64,000 bases of DNA from Streptomyces cyaneofuscatus. GTDB lineage: Bacteria > Actinomycetota > Actinomycetes > Streptomycetales > Streptomycetaceae. The notes below the pieces were generated by a model, which did not search any database, was not told the DNA's origin, and saw only the letters and a program-made list of their open reading frames with translations. Of the stretch, positions 32,829 through 42,800 are shown piece after piece. Position numbers and translations under genes: made by a program. Each line of letters starts with the position of its first letter. Positions within the stretch are counted from its first letter, which is position 1. The DNA lies in contig NZ_JOEM01000004.1 of assembly GCF_000718135.1 (NCBI RefSeq), positions 344,230 through 408,229 of the forward strand, in the 5' to 3' direction.

Positions 32829-33617
32829 GTGAAGCTCGCTTTCTCCACTCTCGGGGTGCCGGGAATGCCGGTGGCCGAGGTCGCCCGGCTCGCCGCCGAG
32901 CACGGTTACGAGGGCGTGGAACTGCGCGCCCACGCCGAGGAGCCGGTACACCCGGGCCTCTCCTCCCTCGAACGGGCCGATGTGGTCGAGGCGTTCAAGG
33001 CGGCCGGGGTGGAGATCCTGACCGTGGCCGGGTACGTCCAGGTGGCGGCCGAGGGCGACGACGAGGCCGTCTCCGCCGACCTGGCCGACCTGGTGAAGCT
33101 CGCCCGGGACCTGGGCGCCCGCTACGTCCGGGTCTTCCCCGGCGGCGGCGACCAGGACCCGGCGGACGCCGACGCGACGGCCGCCCGCCGCCTGGGCTCG
33201 GCCGCCCCGGCCGCCGCCGACATGGGCGTCTCCATCCTGCTGGAGACCCACGACTCCCACCGCGCCGGCGCCGACGTGGCCCGGGTCGTGGGCACCGTCG
33301 GCCACCCCAGGATCGGGGCCATCTGGGACGTCCTGCACACCTGGCTGGCCGACGAGGACCCCGCCGCCAGCCACGCGGTGCTGGCCCCGCACCTCGGCTA
33401 CGTACAGGTGAAGGACGTCGCATCGACGGACGACCTCACTCCGCTCCCCCTCGGCGCGGGGACGCTGCCGCTGGCCGCCTGCCTGGAGCCGCTGGACCCG
33501 GACGGGTGGGTCTGCTGGGAGTACGAGAAGCGCTGGCACCCGGACGCGGCGGACCTCCCGGGCCTGCTCAGCGCGGGGCGGGAGCATCTGCTGCGGCTGC
33601 GGGCGCCGAAGCAGTAG
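32829..33617 (+). CDS. Sugar phosphate isomerase/epimerase
   Basis: 262 residues of the AP-endonuclease-2/xylose isomerase-like barrel family. MKLAFSTLGVPGMPVAEVAR at the start, ILLETHDSHRAGADVAR (metal Glu and His), IGAIWDVLHTW (Asp/His), VQVKDVA (His replaced by Lys-Asp) and WVCWEYEKRW (Glu) outline the active site. GTG at 32829 follows GGAAGGA. It is distinct from the copy at 7977 and is not linked to other sugar genes. Its last 50 bases overlap the 3' end of the convergent DMT transporter gene, so the two transcripts are antisense to each other at their ends. Confidence 0.83.
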   Translation: MKLAFSTLGVPGMPVAEVARLAAEHGYEGVELRAHAEEPVHPGLSSLERADVVEAFKAAGVEILTVAGYVQVAAEGDDEAVSADLADLVKLARDLGARYVRVFPGGGDQDPADADATAARRLGSAAPAAADMGVSILLETHDSHRAGADVARVVGTVGHPRIGAIWDVLHTWLADEDPAASHAVLAPHLGYVQVKDVASTDDLTPLPLGAGTLPLAACLEPLDPDGWVCWEYEKRWHPDAADLPGLLSAGREHLLRLRAPKQ

Positions 33618-34545
33618 GGCCGGCGGCCGGGGGCTGCGAAGCGGTAGGTCGTACGGAGGCGGGCGCCGAGGGAGTCCTGACTCCCCGGCCCCGCACCCCT
33701 CCCAGCGAGGTCAGTGCCACCCCGCCGACCAGCAGTAGCGCCGCGCACCACCGCAGCGGGCTCACCGCCTCGCCCAGGAGGAGCGCGGCCGAGGACATCC
33801 CGAAGACCGGGACGAGCAGGGTGAACGGGGCCACGGACGAGGCCGGGTGGTGGCGGAGCAGGAAGCCCCAGGCGCCGAAGCCGAACACCGTACTGACCCA
33901 GGCGATGAACAGGATGATCGCCACCCCGCTCCAGTCCAGCGCGGCCAGAGCGGCCATGTCGCGGTCCCAGCCCTCGAAGAGGAGGGAGAGGCCGAGCAGC
34001 GGCAGGACAGGGACGGTCGAGACCCAGACCATGAAGGCGAGCGCGTCCGGCGGGGCGGCCCTGCGGGTCAGCACGTTGGAGACGCCCCAGCAGGCCGCCG
34101 CCGCGACGACCAGCACGAACGCCAGGACCGGTCCGCCCGCCCCTTCGTCCACGGCGGCCACCCCGATGCCCGCCAGCGCGATCGCCATACCCGCCACCCG
34201 GGCCCGGCCGGGGCGTTCGGAGAGGGCGAGAGCGGCGAAGAGGGCGGTGAAGACGGCCTGCGCCTGAAGGACCAGGGAGGAGAGTCCGGCGGGCATGCCC
34301 TGGTCCATCCCGATGAACAGCAGCCCGAACTTGCCCACCCCGAGCGCGAGCCCCACCCCGATGATCCACTTCCAGGCGACGGCGGGCCGCCCGACCAGGA
34401 ACACGGCGGGCAGAGCGGCGACGAGGAAGCGCAGGGCGGAGAAGAGCAGCGGCGGGAAGTGGCCGAGCCCGACCTCGATCACGACGAAGTTCACGCCCCA
34501 GACAGCCGCGATCAGCACGGCCAGGGCGATGTGGAGGGGACGCAT
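33568..34545 (-). CDS. EamA (DMT superfamily) small-molecule transporter
   Basis: 325 residues with ten predicted membrane helices in two EamA repeats (MRPLHIALAVLIAAVWGVNF, FSALRFLVAALPAVFL, then SALVLQAQAVFTALFAAL-type helix; second repeat from VLAFVLVVAAAACWGVSNVL). Homologues export amino acids or related metabolites, or take up cofactors. The 45-residue Ala/Pro/Ser-rich tail is cytoplasmic and overlaps the neighbouring isomerase gene. It is divergent from a LysR gene, the classical arrangement for an exporter controlled by its regulator. Confidence 0.87.
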   Translation of the reverse strand: MRPLHIALAVLIAAVWGVNFVVIEVGLGHFPPLLFSALRFLVAALPAVFLVGRPAVAWKWIIGVGLALGVGKFGLLFIGMDQGMPAGLSSLVLQAQAVFTALFAALALSERPGRARVAGMAIALAGIGVAAVDEGAGGPVLAFVLVVAAAACWGVSNVLTRRAAPPDALAFMVWVSTVPVLPLLGLSLLFEGWDRDMAALAALDWSGVAIILFIAWVSTVFGFGAWGFLLRHHPASSVAPFTLLVPVFGMSSAALLLGEAVSPLRWCAALLLVGGVALTSLGGVRGRGVRTPSAPASVRPTASQPPAAGPTASAPAAAADAPAPR

Positions 34546-34670
34546 GGACCGAGCTTCGGCCAGGGTGACCGTGTAGCACCAGCGCGGATTTCTTCATGGT
34601 GGAATTGAGTGTTGCTAACGAATCAGCCCTCTCCCCCTCCCCCATCCCCCTCTCTCCCCGCGAGGTCACG

Positions 34671-35579
34671 GTGCTCGACCTGCCCCGGCTGCGCGCCCTG
34701 CACGCGGTCTCCGTCCACGGCTCGGTCGCGGGTGCCGCCGTCGCCCTGGGCTATACCCCCTCCGCCGTCTCGCAGCAGATCACCAAGCTGGAGCGCGAGA
34801 CCCGGACGACCCTGCTGGAGCGGCGCGGCCGCGGGGTCTCACTGACCGAGGAGGCACTCCATCTGGTCGACGCGGCCCAGCAGTTGCTGGCCATCGTCGA
34901 GCGGGCCGAGACGGTGCTGGAGGAGCGCCGGGGGCTGCCGACGGGCCGTCTGACCATCGGCGCGTTCGCCTCGGCGGGGCGCGGGCTGCTGCCCGGCGTG
35001 CTGGCCGAGCTGAGCCGGGACCACCCGGCGCTGGATGTGCGGCTGGACGAGGTGGACCCGCATCTCTCGGTCGACCTGGTGGCCAAGGGCGTCATCGACC
35101 TGGCGGTGGCCCACGACTGGGACATCGCCCCGCTGCCCGCCCCGGAGGGCCTGGCGCAGGCGGTGATCGGCCTGGACCGGTGCGATCTGCTGGTCCCGGC
35201 GGGCCATCCGCTGGCCGGGCGGGAGGCGGTGCGGCGTGAGGAGCTGGCGCGGGAGCGGTGGATCTGCCAGCCGCCGGGGTCCGTGTGCCACGACTGGCTG
35301 ACCCGGACGCTGCGGACGGCGGGGTACGAGCCCGACATCCGGCACCGGGCCGAGGAACACCACACCCAACTCGCCCTGGTCGCCGCCGGACTGGGGGTCG
35401 CGATGATCCCCCGGCTCGGGCGCGGGACGCTGCCGGCCGGGGTGGTGGCGGTGCGGCTCGATCCCGTACCGGAGCGGCGGCTGTACGCGCTGTGGCGTAC
35501 GGAGGCGGCCCGGCGGCCGGCGATCACGGCGGCGGTCGCCGCGCTCCAGACCCATGGGGCGGCGGCGGGTCTGGAGTGA
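34671..35579 (+). CDS. LysR family transcriptional regulator
   Basis: 302 residues from GTG at 34671 (VLDLPRLRALHAVSVHGSVA), the usual place for a LysR start, with GAGG 5 bases upstream. An in-frame extension to about 34596 exists and would add 25 residues of low complexity. Helix-turn-helix at about 18-40 (GSVAGAAVALGYTPSAVSQQ), linker helix, then the periplasmic-binding-like sensor domain (GRLTIGAFASAGRGLLPGVL, CDLLVPAGHPLAG, VAAGLGVAMIP). It faces away from the EamA transporter and most likely controls it. Confidence 0.87.
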   Translation: MLDLPRLRALHAVSVHGSVAGAAVALGYTPSAVSQQITKLERETRTTLLERRGRGVSLTEEALHLVDAAQQLLAIVERAETVLEERRGLPTGRLTIGAFASAGRGLLPGVLAELSRDHPALDVRLDEVDPHLSVDLVAKGVIDLAVAHDWDIAPLPAPEGLAQAVIGLDRCDLLVPAGHPLAGREAVRREELARERWICQPPGSVCHDWLTRTLRTAGYEPDIRHRAEEHHTQLALVAAGLGVAMIPRLGRGTLPAGVVAVRLDPVPERRLYALWRTEAARRPAITAAVAALQTHGAAAGLE

Positions 35580-35653
35580 GCTCCGGAGGCGGCCCGGGGT
35601 GGACCACCCCATCGCGCGCGTGTCGCTGCCGTTCCGCTCCCGCCCCCTTGACC

Positions 35654-35698
35654 GAAAGTTACTTTCCCTATATCCGTATCATCTTGGAAGTTTCTTTC
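35654..35698. promoter_or_regulatory. Paired palindromes upstream of the GH3 gene
   Basis: GAAAGTTACTTTC (35654-35666) is a perfect palindrome; GGAAGTTTCTTTC (35686-35698) is an imperfect copy exactly 32 bases further on, about three helical turns, and 19 bases before the start codon. The region between is AT-rich (CCCTATATCCGTATCATC). This looks like an operator pair over the promoter, of the GAAAG...CTTTC type often bound by ROK or GntR sugar regulators. Confidence 0.6.
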
Positions 35699-35717
35699 AG
35701 TCAGGGAAGGAGCTCAC

Positions 35718-37562
35718 GTGCCCCACCGCACCTCACGACGCACCCTCCTCACCGCCACCGCCGCCGCCACGGCCGCCGCCGCCACCGGCGCCCTCCCCCT
35801 CGCCGGCACCGCATCCGCGCACCCCGCCGATGCCTCCACGAACGCCTCCACCGACCGTCGGCTGCGGCGGATCATCGCCGGGATGAGCCTGGAGGAGAAG
35901 GTCGGCCAGCTCTTCGTGATGCGGGTGTACGGGCACTCCGCCACCGATCCCGACCAGGCCGACATCGACGCGAACCTCAAGGAGATCGGGGTCCGTACCG
36001 CCGCCGAGCTGGTCTCGACGTACCACGTCGGCGGGATCATCTACTTCTCCTGGGCGCACAACACCCGCGACCCGCACCAGATCGCCGCCCTCTCCAACGG
36101 CATCCAGCAGGCCGCCCTCGACGAGCGCTCCCGGGTGCCGCTGCTCATCTCCACCGACCAGGAACACGGCATCGTCTGCCGGGTCGGTGAGCCCGCGACC
36201 CTGCTGCCGGGCGCGATGGCGCTCGGCGCGGGCGGTTCGCGGTCCGACACGCGGCGGGCGGCCTGGATCGCGGGCGCCGAGCTGGCCGCGCTCGGCATCA
36301 ACCAGAACTACGCGCCCGACGCCGACGTGAACGTCAACCCGGCCAACCCGGTCATCGGCGTCCGTTCCTTCGGCTCCGACCCGCAGGCGGTGGCCGAGCT
36401 GGTCGCGGCGCAGGTGAAGGGGTACCAGGGCGCCGGGGTCGCGGCCACCGCCAAGCACTTCCCCGGGCACGGCGACACCAGCACCGACAGCCACACCGGG
36501 CTGCCCGTCATCGAGCACACCCGGCAGGAGTGGGAGGAGCTGGACGCGCCGCCGTTCCGGGCCGCGATCCGGGCCCGTATCGACTCCATCATGACCGCGC
36601 ACATCGTCGTCCCGGCCCTCGACCCGTCCGAGGACCCGGCCACGCTCTCCCGCCCCATCCTCACCGGCATCCTCCGCGAGGAGCTGGGCTACGACGGGGT
36701 GGTGGTCACGGACTCGCTCGGCATGGAGGGCGTGCGGACCAAGTACGGCGACGACCGTGTGCCGGTCCTCGCGGTGCTGGCGGGCGTGGACCAGCTGCTG
36801 AACCCGCCGAATCTGTCGGTCGCGTGGAACGCCGTGCTGGAAGCGGTCCGAGGGGGCGAGATCAGTGAGGCGCGGGTCGAGGAGTCCGTCCTGCGGATCC
36901 TGCGGCTGAAGAGCAAGCTCGGTCTGTTCCGCGACCCGTTCGTCAGCGGCCGGGGGGTGGACCGCACCGTCGGCATCCGCAAGCACCTCCTCGACGCCGA
37001 CCGGATCGCCGAGCGCACGACGACCCTGCTCGCCGACCCCGGCGCCCTGCTCCCGCTCTCCCGCCGTACCCACCGCCGGCTGCTCGTGGTGGGCGCCGAC
37101 CCGGTGTCCCCGTCCGGCACCACCGGTCCGCCGACCACCACCCTGGCGGGCGCCTTCACCGAACTGGGCTTCGCCGCAACGGCGTTGTCCACCGGTACGG
37201 CCCCGAACCAGGCGAAGATCGCCGAGGCCGTCGCCGCCGCGCAGGGCAGGGACGCGGTGGTCGTGTCCACGTACAACATCACGGCGGGCAGCACCCAGCG
37301 CGCCCTCGTCGACGCCCTCGTGGCGACCGGTGTCCCGGTGGTCGCCGTCGCGATCCGCAACCCGTACGACGCCGCCCACCTCACAGGCCGCGGGGTCGCC
37401 GCGGTCCTGGCGTCCTACTCCTGGACGGACGTCGAACTCCGCGCCGCCGCCCGGGTGATCGCGGGCCGCGCCCGCCCGGAGGGCCGCCTCCCGGTCCCGG
37501 TCCAGCGGGCGGACGACCCGGCGCGGGTGCTGTACCCGGTGGGCCACGGGTTGTCGTACTAG
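35718..37562 (+). CDS. Secreted glycoside hydrolase family 3, NagZ-like
   Basis: 614 residues. The N-terminus is a Tat signal (TSRRTLLTATAA, cleavage near TASAHPA). Residues 50-400 are the GH3 barrel; KHFPGHGDTSTDSH (246-259) is the signature of beta-N-acetylglucosaminidases of the NagZ type with the His/Asp acid-base dyad, and Asp332 in VVTDSLGMEG is the nucleophile. A C-terminal alpha/beta sandwich (about 430-610) is present as in Bacillus NagZ. It should release terminal GlcNAc from muropeptides or chito-oligosaccharides outside the cell. GTG at 35718 follows GGAAGGAG. Regulated alone through the palindromes upstream. Confidence 0.88.
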   Translation: MPHRTSRRTLLTATAAATAAAATGALPLAGTASAHPADASTNASTDRRLRRIIAGMSLEEKVGQLFVMRVYGHSATDPDQADIDANLKEIGVRTAAELVSTYHVGGIIYFSWAHNTRDPHQIAALSNGIQQAALDERSRVPLLISTDQEHGIVCRVGEPATLLPGAMALGAGGSRSDTRRAAWIAGAELAALGINQNYAPDADVNVNPANPVIGVRSFGSDPQAVAELVAAQVKGYQGAGVAATAKHFPGHGDTSTDSHTGLPVIEHTRQEWEELDAPPFRAAIRARIDSIMTAHIVVPALDPSEDPATLSRPILTGILREELGYDGVVVTDSLGMEGVRTKYGDDRVPVLAVLAGVDQLLNPPNLSVAWNAVLEAVRGGEISEARVEESVLRILRLKSKLGLFRDPFVSGRGVDRTVGIRKHLLDADRIAERTTTLLADPGALLPLSRRTHRRLLVVGADPVSPSGTTGPPTTTLAGAFTELGFAATALSTGTAPNQAKIAEAVAAAQGRDAVVVSTYNITAGSTQRALVDALVATGVPVVAVAIRNPYDAAHLTGRGVAAVLASYSWTDVELRAAARVIAGRARPEGRLPVPVQRADDPARVLYPVGHGLSY

Positions 37563-37578
37563 CCGCACCACCACGACT

Positions 37579-37621
37579 GTGCCCGCCGGCCCCCGTCGTA
37601 CGCAGGGGGGCCGGCGGGCAC
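37579..37621. terminator. Bidirectional terminator, 16-base-pair stem
   Basis: GTGCCCGCCGGCCCCC (37579-37594) and its exact complement (37606-37621) enclose an 11-base loop between the convergent GH3 and S37 peptidase genes. Confidence 0.85.
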
Positions 37622-37640
37622 GAGCGGTTACGGGTGTTGC

Positions 37641-39128
37641 TTACGGGCGCAGCATGACCTCTTCGCGCTCGATCTCGCCGTTCAGCTGGTCCAGCCTCGT
37701 GTCGAACTTCGCCAGCGGCTTCGCCTTCGCCGGGTCCGCCTGGACGGTCGCCGGGGCGACCCCCGCCCAGCGCTGGATCGCGGCGGTGGCCTTCGCCCTC
37801 TGGTCCTCCGTCAGGCCGGAGACCCGGGCGCCGTGGTTGCCGCCCGGCACGGTGTAGACGTAACTGTCCTTGGCGCCGCGCCCGAGGTGGAAGGGCTCCG
37901 CGCCCCACGGGTCGTTCTCGCCGTACACGTACAGCATCTGGCGGGCGTTGTTCCGGACCCAGCTGTCCACGTCCCGCATCGCGCCCCGGTCGAACTTCAT
38001 GGGGATGGAACGCGGCACGAAGTTGCGCGGCGCCTGGTAGCCGTAGCGGCTCAGGTTGCCGAGCCAGGGCTGCTTGATGTCCGGCGATCCGAGCTGGGTG
38101 CCGGCCTGGTAGTAGTACGGGGTGTACGTCTCCAAGTCCTGGTCGGAGTAGAAGGAGAAGCCGGAGATCGAGTCGACGGCGTCCCAGATCGTCTCGTCGG
38201 TGGCGTTCTTGGCGTCGGCCGGGACCTCGGCGCAGTCGGCGAGCAGGCTGTACTGCCAGAACGCCCAGACGTAGTCCATGACTGCGGCCTCGTAGGCCCG
38301 GTCGAGGGAGCCGAGGGTGGTGAAGGTGAGGCCGTTGGCGGCGGCGTACTCCTTGAACTTCTTCTGGAGCGGGGCCCGGCGGATCAGCGCCTCACGCTGC
38401 ACCCCCTGCAGCTTGTCGCGGCACTCCTTGGTCCCGACGTTCCGGAAGAACCGGTCGTACGCGGAGTCCTCGTGGTCCACGACGTCGTTGGGCGCGACGT
38501 ACGCGACGACACCGTCCATGTCCTTCGGGTAGAACCGCTCGAAGTACGTGGCGGTCATACCGCCCTTGGAGCCGCCGGTGGCCAGCCACTTCTTCGGGTA
38601 GATCTTCTTCAGCGCCGTGAACACCCGGTGCTGGTCGCTGGCCGCCTGCCAGATGTCGAGCTTGGACCAGTCGGCGGGCGCCGGGCGGGACGGGGTGAAG
38701 AAGCGATACTCCAGGGAGACCTGGTTGCCGTCGATGATCTGCGTCGGCTCGCTGCGGCTCGGATTGGTCGAGACGTTGTAGCCGCTGGTGGCGAAGACCG
38801 TCGGACGGGCGGTGTCCTTGTGCAGCACGGTGATCCGCTGCTGGAACGTTCCCTTGGACGGGTGCCGGTGGTCGACCGGCTGGGTGTAGTTGAGGACGAA
38901 GTAGCGGTAACCCGCGTACGGCTTCTCCTCGATCAGGCTCATGCCCGGGATCGCCAGGATGCGGTCCTTGATGTCCTCGTTGCTCGCCTCGCCACCGTGT
39001 ACGGCGGCGAGGCCGTTCCGCTTCGCGTCCGGTTCCGCGGCGGTGGCCGCACCGGCCGAGGCTCCCGCCGCTCCCACCGTGCCGATGAGCACCGCGAGCG
39101 ACAGAACCCCTGTGAGCGCCTTGCGCAT
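37641..39128 (-). CDS. Secreted S37 (PS-10) prolyl tri/tetrapeptidyl aminopeptidase
   Basis: 495 residues with a Sec signal peptide (about 1-30, ending ATAAEP). It matches the Streptomyces S37 serine peptidase family, which removes proline-containing tri- or tetrapeptides from the N-terminus of peptides and works with mycelium-associated proteolysis. The nucleophile is Ser187 in TGGSKGGMTA; YVYGENDPWGAEPF (Asp) and VPGGNHGARV (His) supply the rest of the triad in an alpha/beta hydrolase fold. ATG has GGGGAGG 4 bases upstream. Confidence 0.88.
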   Translation of the reverse strand: MRKALTGVLSLAVLIGTVGAAGASAGAATAAEPDAKRNGLAAVHGGEASNEDIKDRILAIPGMSLIEEKPYAGYRYFVLNYTQPVDHRHPSKGTFQQRITVLHKDTARPTVFATSGYNVSTNPSRSEPTQIIDGNQVSLEYRFFTPSRPAPADWSKLDIWQAASDQHRVFTALKKIYPKKWLATGGSKGGMTATYFERFYPKDMDGVVAYVAPNDVVDHEDSAYDRFFRNVGTKECRDKLQGVQREALIRRAPLQKKFKEYAAANGLTFTTLGSLDRAYEAAVMDYVWAFWQYSLLADCAEVPADAKNATDETIWDAVDSISGFSFYSDQDLETYTPYYYQAGTQLGSPDIKQPWLGNLSRYGYQAPRNFVPRSIPMKFDRGAMRDVDSWVRNNARQMLYVYGENDPWGAEPFHLGRGAKDSYVYTVPGGNHGARVSGLTEDQRAKATAAIQRWAGVAPATVQADPAKAKPLAKFDTRLDQLNGEIEREEVMLRP

Positions 39129-39283
39129 GCACCCTCCCCTTGATTCACAACAGTCGCCGTGAACCTAGCGAGGTCAACGCACCCGGCGCCAGACCCGGTT
39201 GGGTGTGTCTTGCTTCCCCACACGTTTCCCTTACCCGGAGTCCTGAGGGGTGCTACAGGGCCCCACGGACTCCTACCAGGCGC

Positions 39284-39721
39284 TCAGCACAGGATCCAGC
39301 CGGTGGCAGCCGACCGCCCGGCGACCGCTCCGGTGGCCCGGACGCAGCGGTTGAGGGCGTTCACCGTCACCGGACCGGCCATCTGCGTGAACGAGCCGCT
39401 GTCCTTGACCACGCGTCCGCCGCGCGGCTGGAGCGTGACGCTCATCGTCCGCCGCTTGCCCGGCTTCTTGGCGACGGTGACGGCACACGCGTGGGCCCGG
39501 CTCTTGTAGACGCGCAGCTCCCCCGTCGCGAACGTGATGGTCTTCGCGGGGCGGCCGGAGCAGCCGGGTGCGGCCTGGGCCGCCGTCGTCGGGGCGCCGA
39601 TGAGGAGGACGAGGCCGGCCAGCAGCGGCACGACGAGGAGGCGCGCCGCCACCCCTTCGCGTACGACCTCGCGCCGGGGCCGTCTCCGCGGTCCCCTGGT
39701 TTCCGCCGCCCTGTCGAACAC
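39284..39721 (-). CDS. Small secreted protein, unknown function
   Basis: About 145 residues. A basic start is followed by a hydrophobic segment (LLVVPLLAGLVLLIGAPTTA) and AAQA, a signal peptide with likely cleavage before APGC. The mature part has four Cys (APGCSG, HACAVTV, NRCVRAT, WILC at the very end), probably two disulfides, and reads like the cysteine-paired beta proteins common in Streptomyces secretomes (spore-associated or SH3-like). The start is uncertain: GTG at 39719-39721 behind GGTGGGGG, or a GTG four codons earlier. Confidence 0.6.
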   Translation of the reverse strand: MFDRAAETRGPRRRPRREVVREGVAARLLVVPLLAGLVLLIGAPTTAAQAAPGCSGRPAKTITFATGELRVYKSRAHACAVTVAKKPGKRRTMSVTLQPRGGRVVKDSGSFTQMAGPVTVNALNRCVRATGAVAGRSAATGWILC

Positions 39722-39841
39722 TTTCGCCCCCACCTGACATCCGTACGCACCTGAGCGTCCCTGGCTACGACGCAGCAGACCGCCGGGAGGTTGCACGGGC
39801 GGGCCCGGAGGCCGGTTCAGACGAGGGCGGCTCGTCCTCCC

Positions 39842-42800
39842 CTATGTCCTCGCCCCTACGTCCTCGCCCATGCCCTCCCCTATGAACGTGCGCCACAGCC
39901 TCGCGTACCGCCCGTCCCGGGCCAGCAGTTCGTCGTGCGTGCCGTCCTCGGCGACGCGGCCCTGGTCCATCACCACGACCCGGTCGGCGCGGGCGGCGGT
40001 GGTCAGGCGGTGCGCGACCACCAAGGTGGTGCGGCGGCCCGTGAGCCGGTCGGTGGCCTGGTTGACCAGGGCCTCGCTGGCGAGGTCCAGGGCGGCGGTG
40101 GCCTCGTCCAGGAGCAGGATGTCCGGGTCGACGAGCTCGGCGCGGGCGAGTGCGATGAGCTGGCGCTGCCCGGCGGAGAGGTTACGGCCGCGCTCGGCGA
40201 CCTCGTGGAGGTAGCCGTCCTCCAGGGTGGCGATCATGTCGTGCGCGCCGACCGCGCGGGCGGCGGCCTCCACCCGGGCGTCGGTGGCGTCGGGCAGCCC
40301 GTAGGCGATGGCGTCGCGGACCGTGCCGGGGAAGAGGTACGCCTCCTGGGGGACGACGCCGAGGCGGTGGCGGTAGGCGGTCATGTCGAGGCGGCGCAGG
40401 TCCGTGCCGTCGGCGGTGACGCGCCCGCTGGTCGGGTCGTAGAACCGGGCGACGAGCTTGACCAGGGTCGACTTGCCCGCGCCGGTCTCGCCGACGAAGG
40501 CGACCGTCTGTCCGGCCGGGATGTGCAGGTCGACGCCGGTGAGGGCCTCCTCCTCATCTCCGTACGCGAAGGAGACGTCCTCGAACGCGATCTCGCCGCG
40601 CAGGGAGAGCACGTCCAGCGGTTCGTCCGGGTCGGCGGTGGAGGTGGGCTCGCGCAGCAGCTCCTGGATGCGGCCGAGGGAGACGGTGGCCTGCTGGTAG
40701 CCGTCGAAGACCTGGGAGAGCTGCTGGACGGGGGCGAAGAAAAGCTCGATGTAGAGGAGGTAGGCGACCAGGGCGCCGACGGTCAGTGTGCCGTTGTCGA
40801 CCCGGCCCGCGCCGACGATGATCACGGCGGCCGCGGCGACCGAGGCGAGAAGCTGGACGAACGGGAAGTAGATCGAGATCAACCACTGGCCGCGGACCCG
40901 GGCCTGGCGGTAGCTGTCGCTGCGCTCGGCGTAGCGGGCGGCGCCGTCGTGCTCGCGGCCGAAGGCCTGGACGATACGGAGCCCCGAGACGGACTCCTGG
41001 AGGTCGGCGTTGACCCCGCTGATGCGCTCACGGGCCAGTTCGTACGCCTTGACGCTGCTGCGGCGGAAGAAGAACGTGCCGATGATCAGCACGGGCAGCG
41101 TCGCGAAGACGACCAGGGCGAGCTGGATGTCCAGGACCAGCAGGGCGACCATGATGCCGAAGAAGGTGACGACCGAGACGAACGCGGTGACCAGGCCGGT
41201 CTGGAGGAACGTGGAGAGCGCGTCCACGTCCGTGGTCATCCGGGTCATGATCCGGCCGGTCAGCTCGCGCTCGTAGTAGTCGAGGCCGAGCCGCTGGAGC
41301 TGGGCGAAGATCTTGAGCCGGAGCGAGTACAGGACCCGCTCGCCTGTCCGGCCGGTCATCCGGATCTCGCCGGTCTGGGCCACCCACTGGACGACCACGA
41401 CGGCCAGGCCGATCGCGGAGGCCGCCCACACCGCGCCCATCGCCACCTGACTGACGCCCTCGTCGATGCCGTACCGGATCAGGACCGGCAGCAGCAGGCC
41501 CATCCCGGCGTCGACGGCGACGAGCCCGAGGGCCAGGAGCAGCGCTCCCCCGAAGCCGCGCAGCAGCCGGCGCAGCCCGTAGGAGTCCTCGGGCAGCACG
41601 GCACGCGCCTCGTCGACCTGCGGGGTGTCCGTGGCGGGCGGCAGGGCCTCGACCTGGGCGAGCAGCTCGGGGCTCGCGGGCATGCCGGCGACCGAGGCGT
41701 CCCGGTCCTCCTCCTTGCGGATCCACAGCTCGGGCGTGATGCCGCGCTCGGCGTCGAACTCGGCGTCCAGCTCCTTCTGGAGGGAGCGGTCGCCGTCGGG
41801 GTCCGCTTCGGTGTGCACCGGCCGGTGGCCCGGGGACGTACCGCCCAGCTCGTCCGGGTCGGTGAGCAGGCGGCGGTAGAGCGGGGAGGTGCGCTCCAGC
41901 TCCGCGTGGGTGCCGATCGCGGCGAGCTTGCCGCCGTCGAGGACGGCGATGCGGTCGGCGAGCTGGAGGGTGGAGCGGCGGTGGGCGATGAGGAGGGTGG
42001 TGCGGCCCTCCATGACCTGTTTCAGCGCCTCGTGGATCTCGTGCTCGACGCGGGCGTCGACGGCGGAGGTGGCGTCGTCCAGGAGGAGCAGGCGGGGGTC
42101 GGTGAGGATGGCGCGGGCGAGGGCGACGCGCTGGCGCTGGCCGCCGGAGAGGGTGAGGCCGTGCTCGCCGACGGTGGTGTCGTACCCGTCGGGCAGCGCG
42201 GAGATGAAGCCGTGGGCCTGGGCGGCGCGGGCGGCCTGCTCGATCTGCTCCTGGGTGGCGTCGGGGAAGCCGTAGGCGATGTTGGAGCGGACGGTGTCGG
42301 AGAAGAGGAAGCTGTCCTCGGGGACGAGCCCGATGGCGGCGCGCAGGGACGCCTGGGTGAGCTCGCGGACGTCGTGGCCGCCGATGAGGACGGCGCCGTG
42401 GGAGACGTCGTAGAAGCGGGGCAGCAGGAGCGAGACGGTGGACTTGCCGCTGCCGGAGGCGCCGACGATGGCGAGGGTCTCGCCGGGTTCGACGGTGAGC
42501 GAGAAGCCGTCGAGGACGGGCCGCTCCTCGTCGTAACCGAACCGTACGTCGTCGAACTCGATCCCGGCCGGGGCGTCGGCGGGCAGCTCCTTGGTGCCGT
42601 CCGTCATGGAGGGCTCGGTGTCGATGAGCTCCAGGACGCGTTCGACGCCCGCGCGGGCCTGCTGGCCGACGGTGAGGACCATGGCGAGCATCCGGACCGG
42701 GCCGACGAGCTGGGCGAGGTAGGTGGAGAAGGCGACGAACGTGCCGAGCGTGATCTCGCCCCGGGTGGCCAGCCAGCCGCCGAGGGCGAGCATGGCGACC

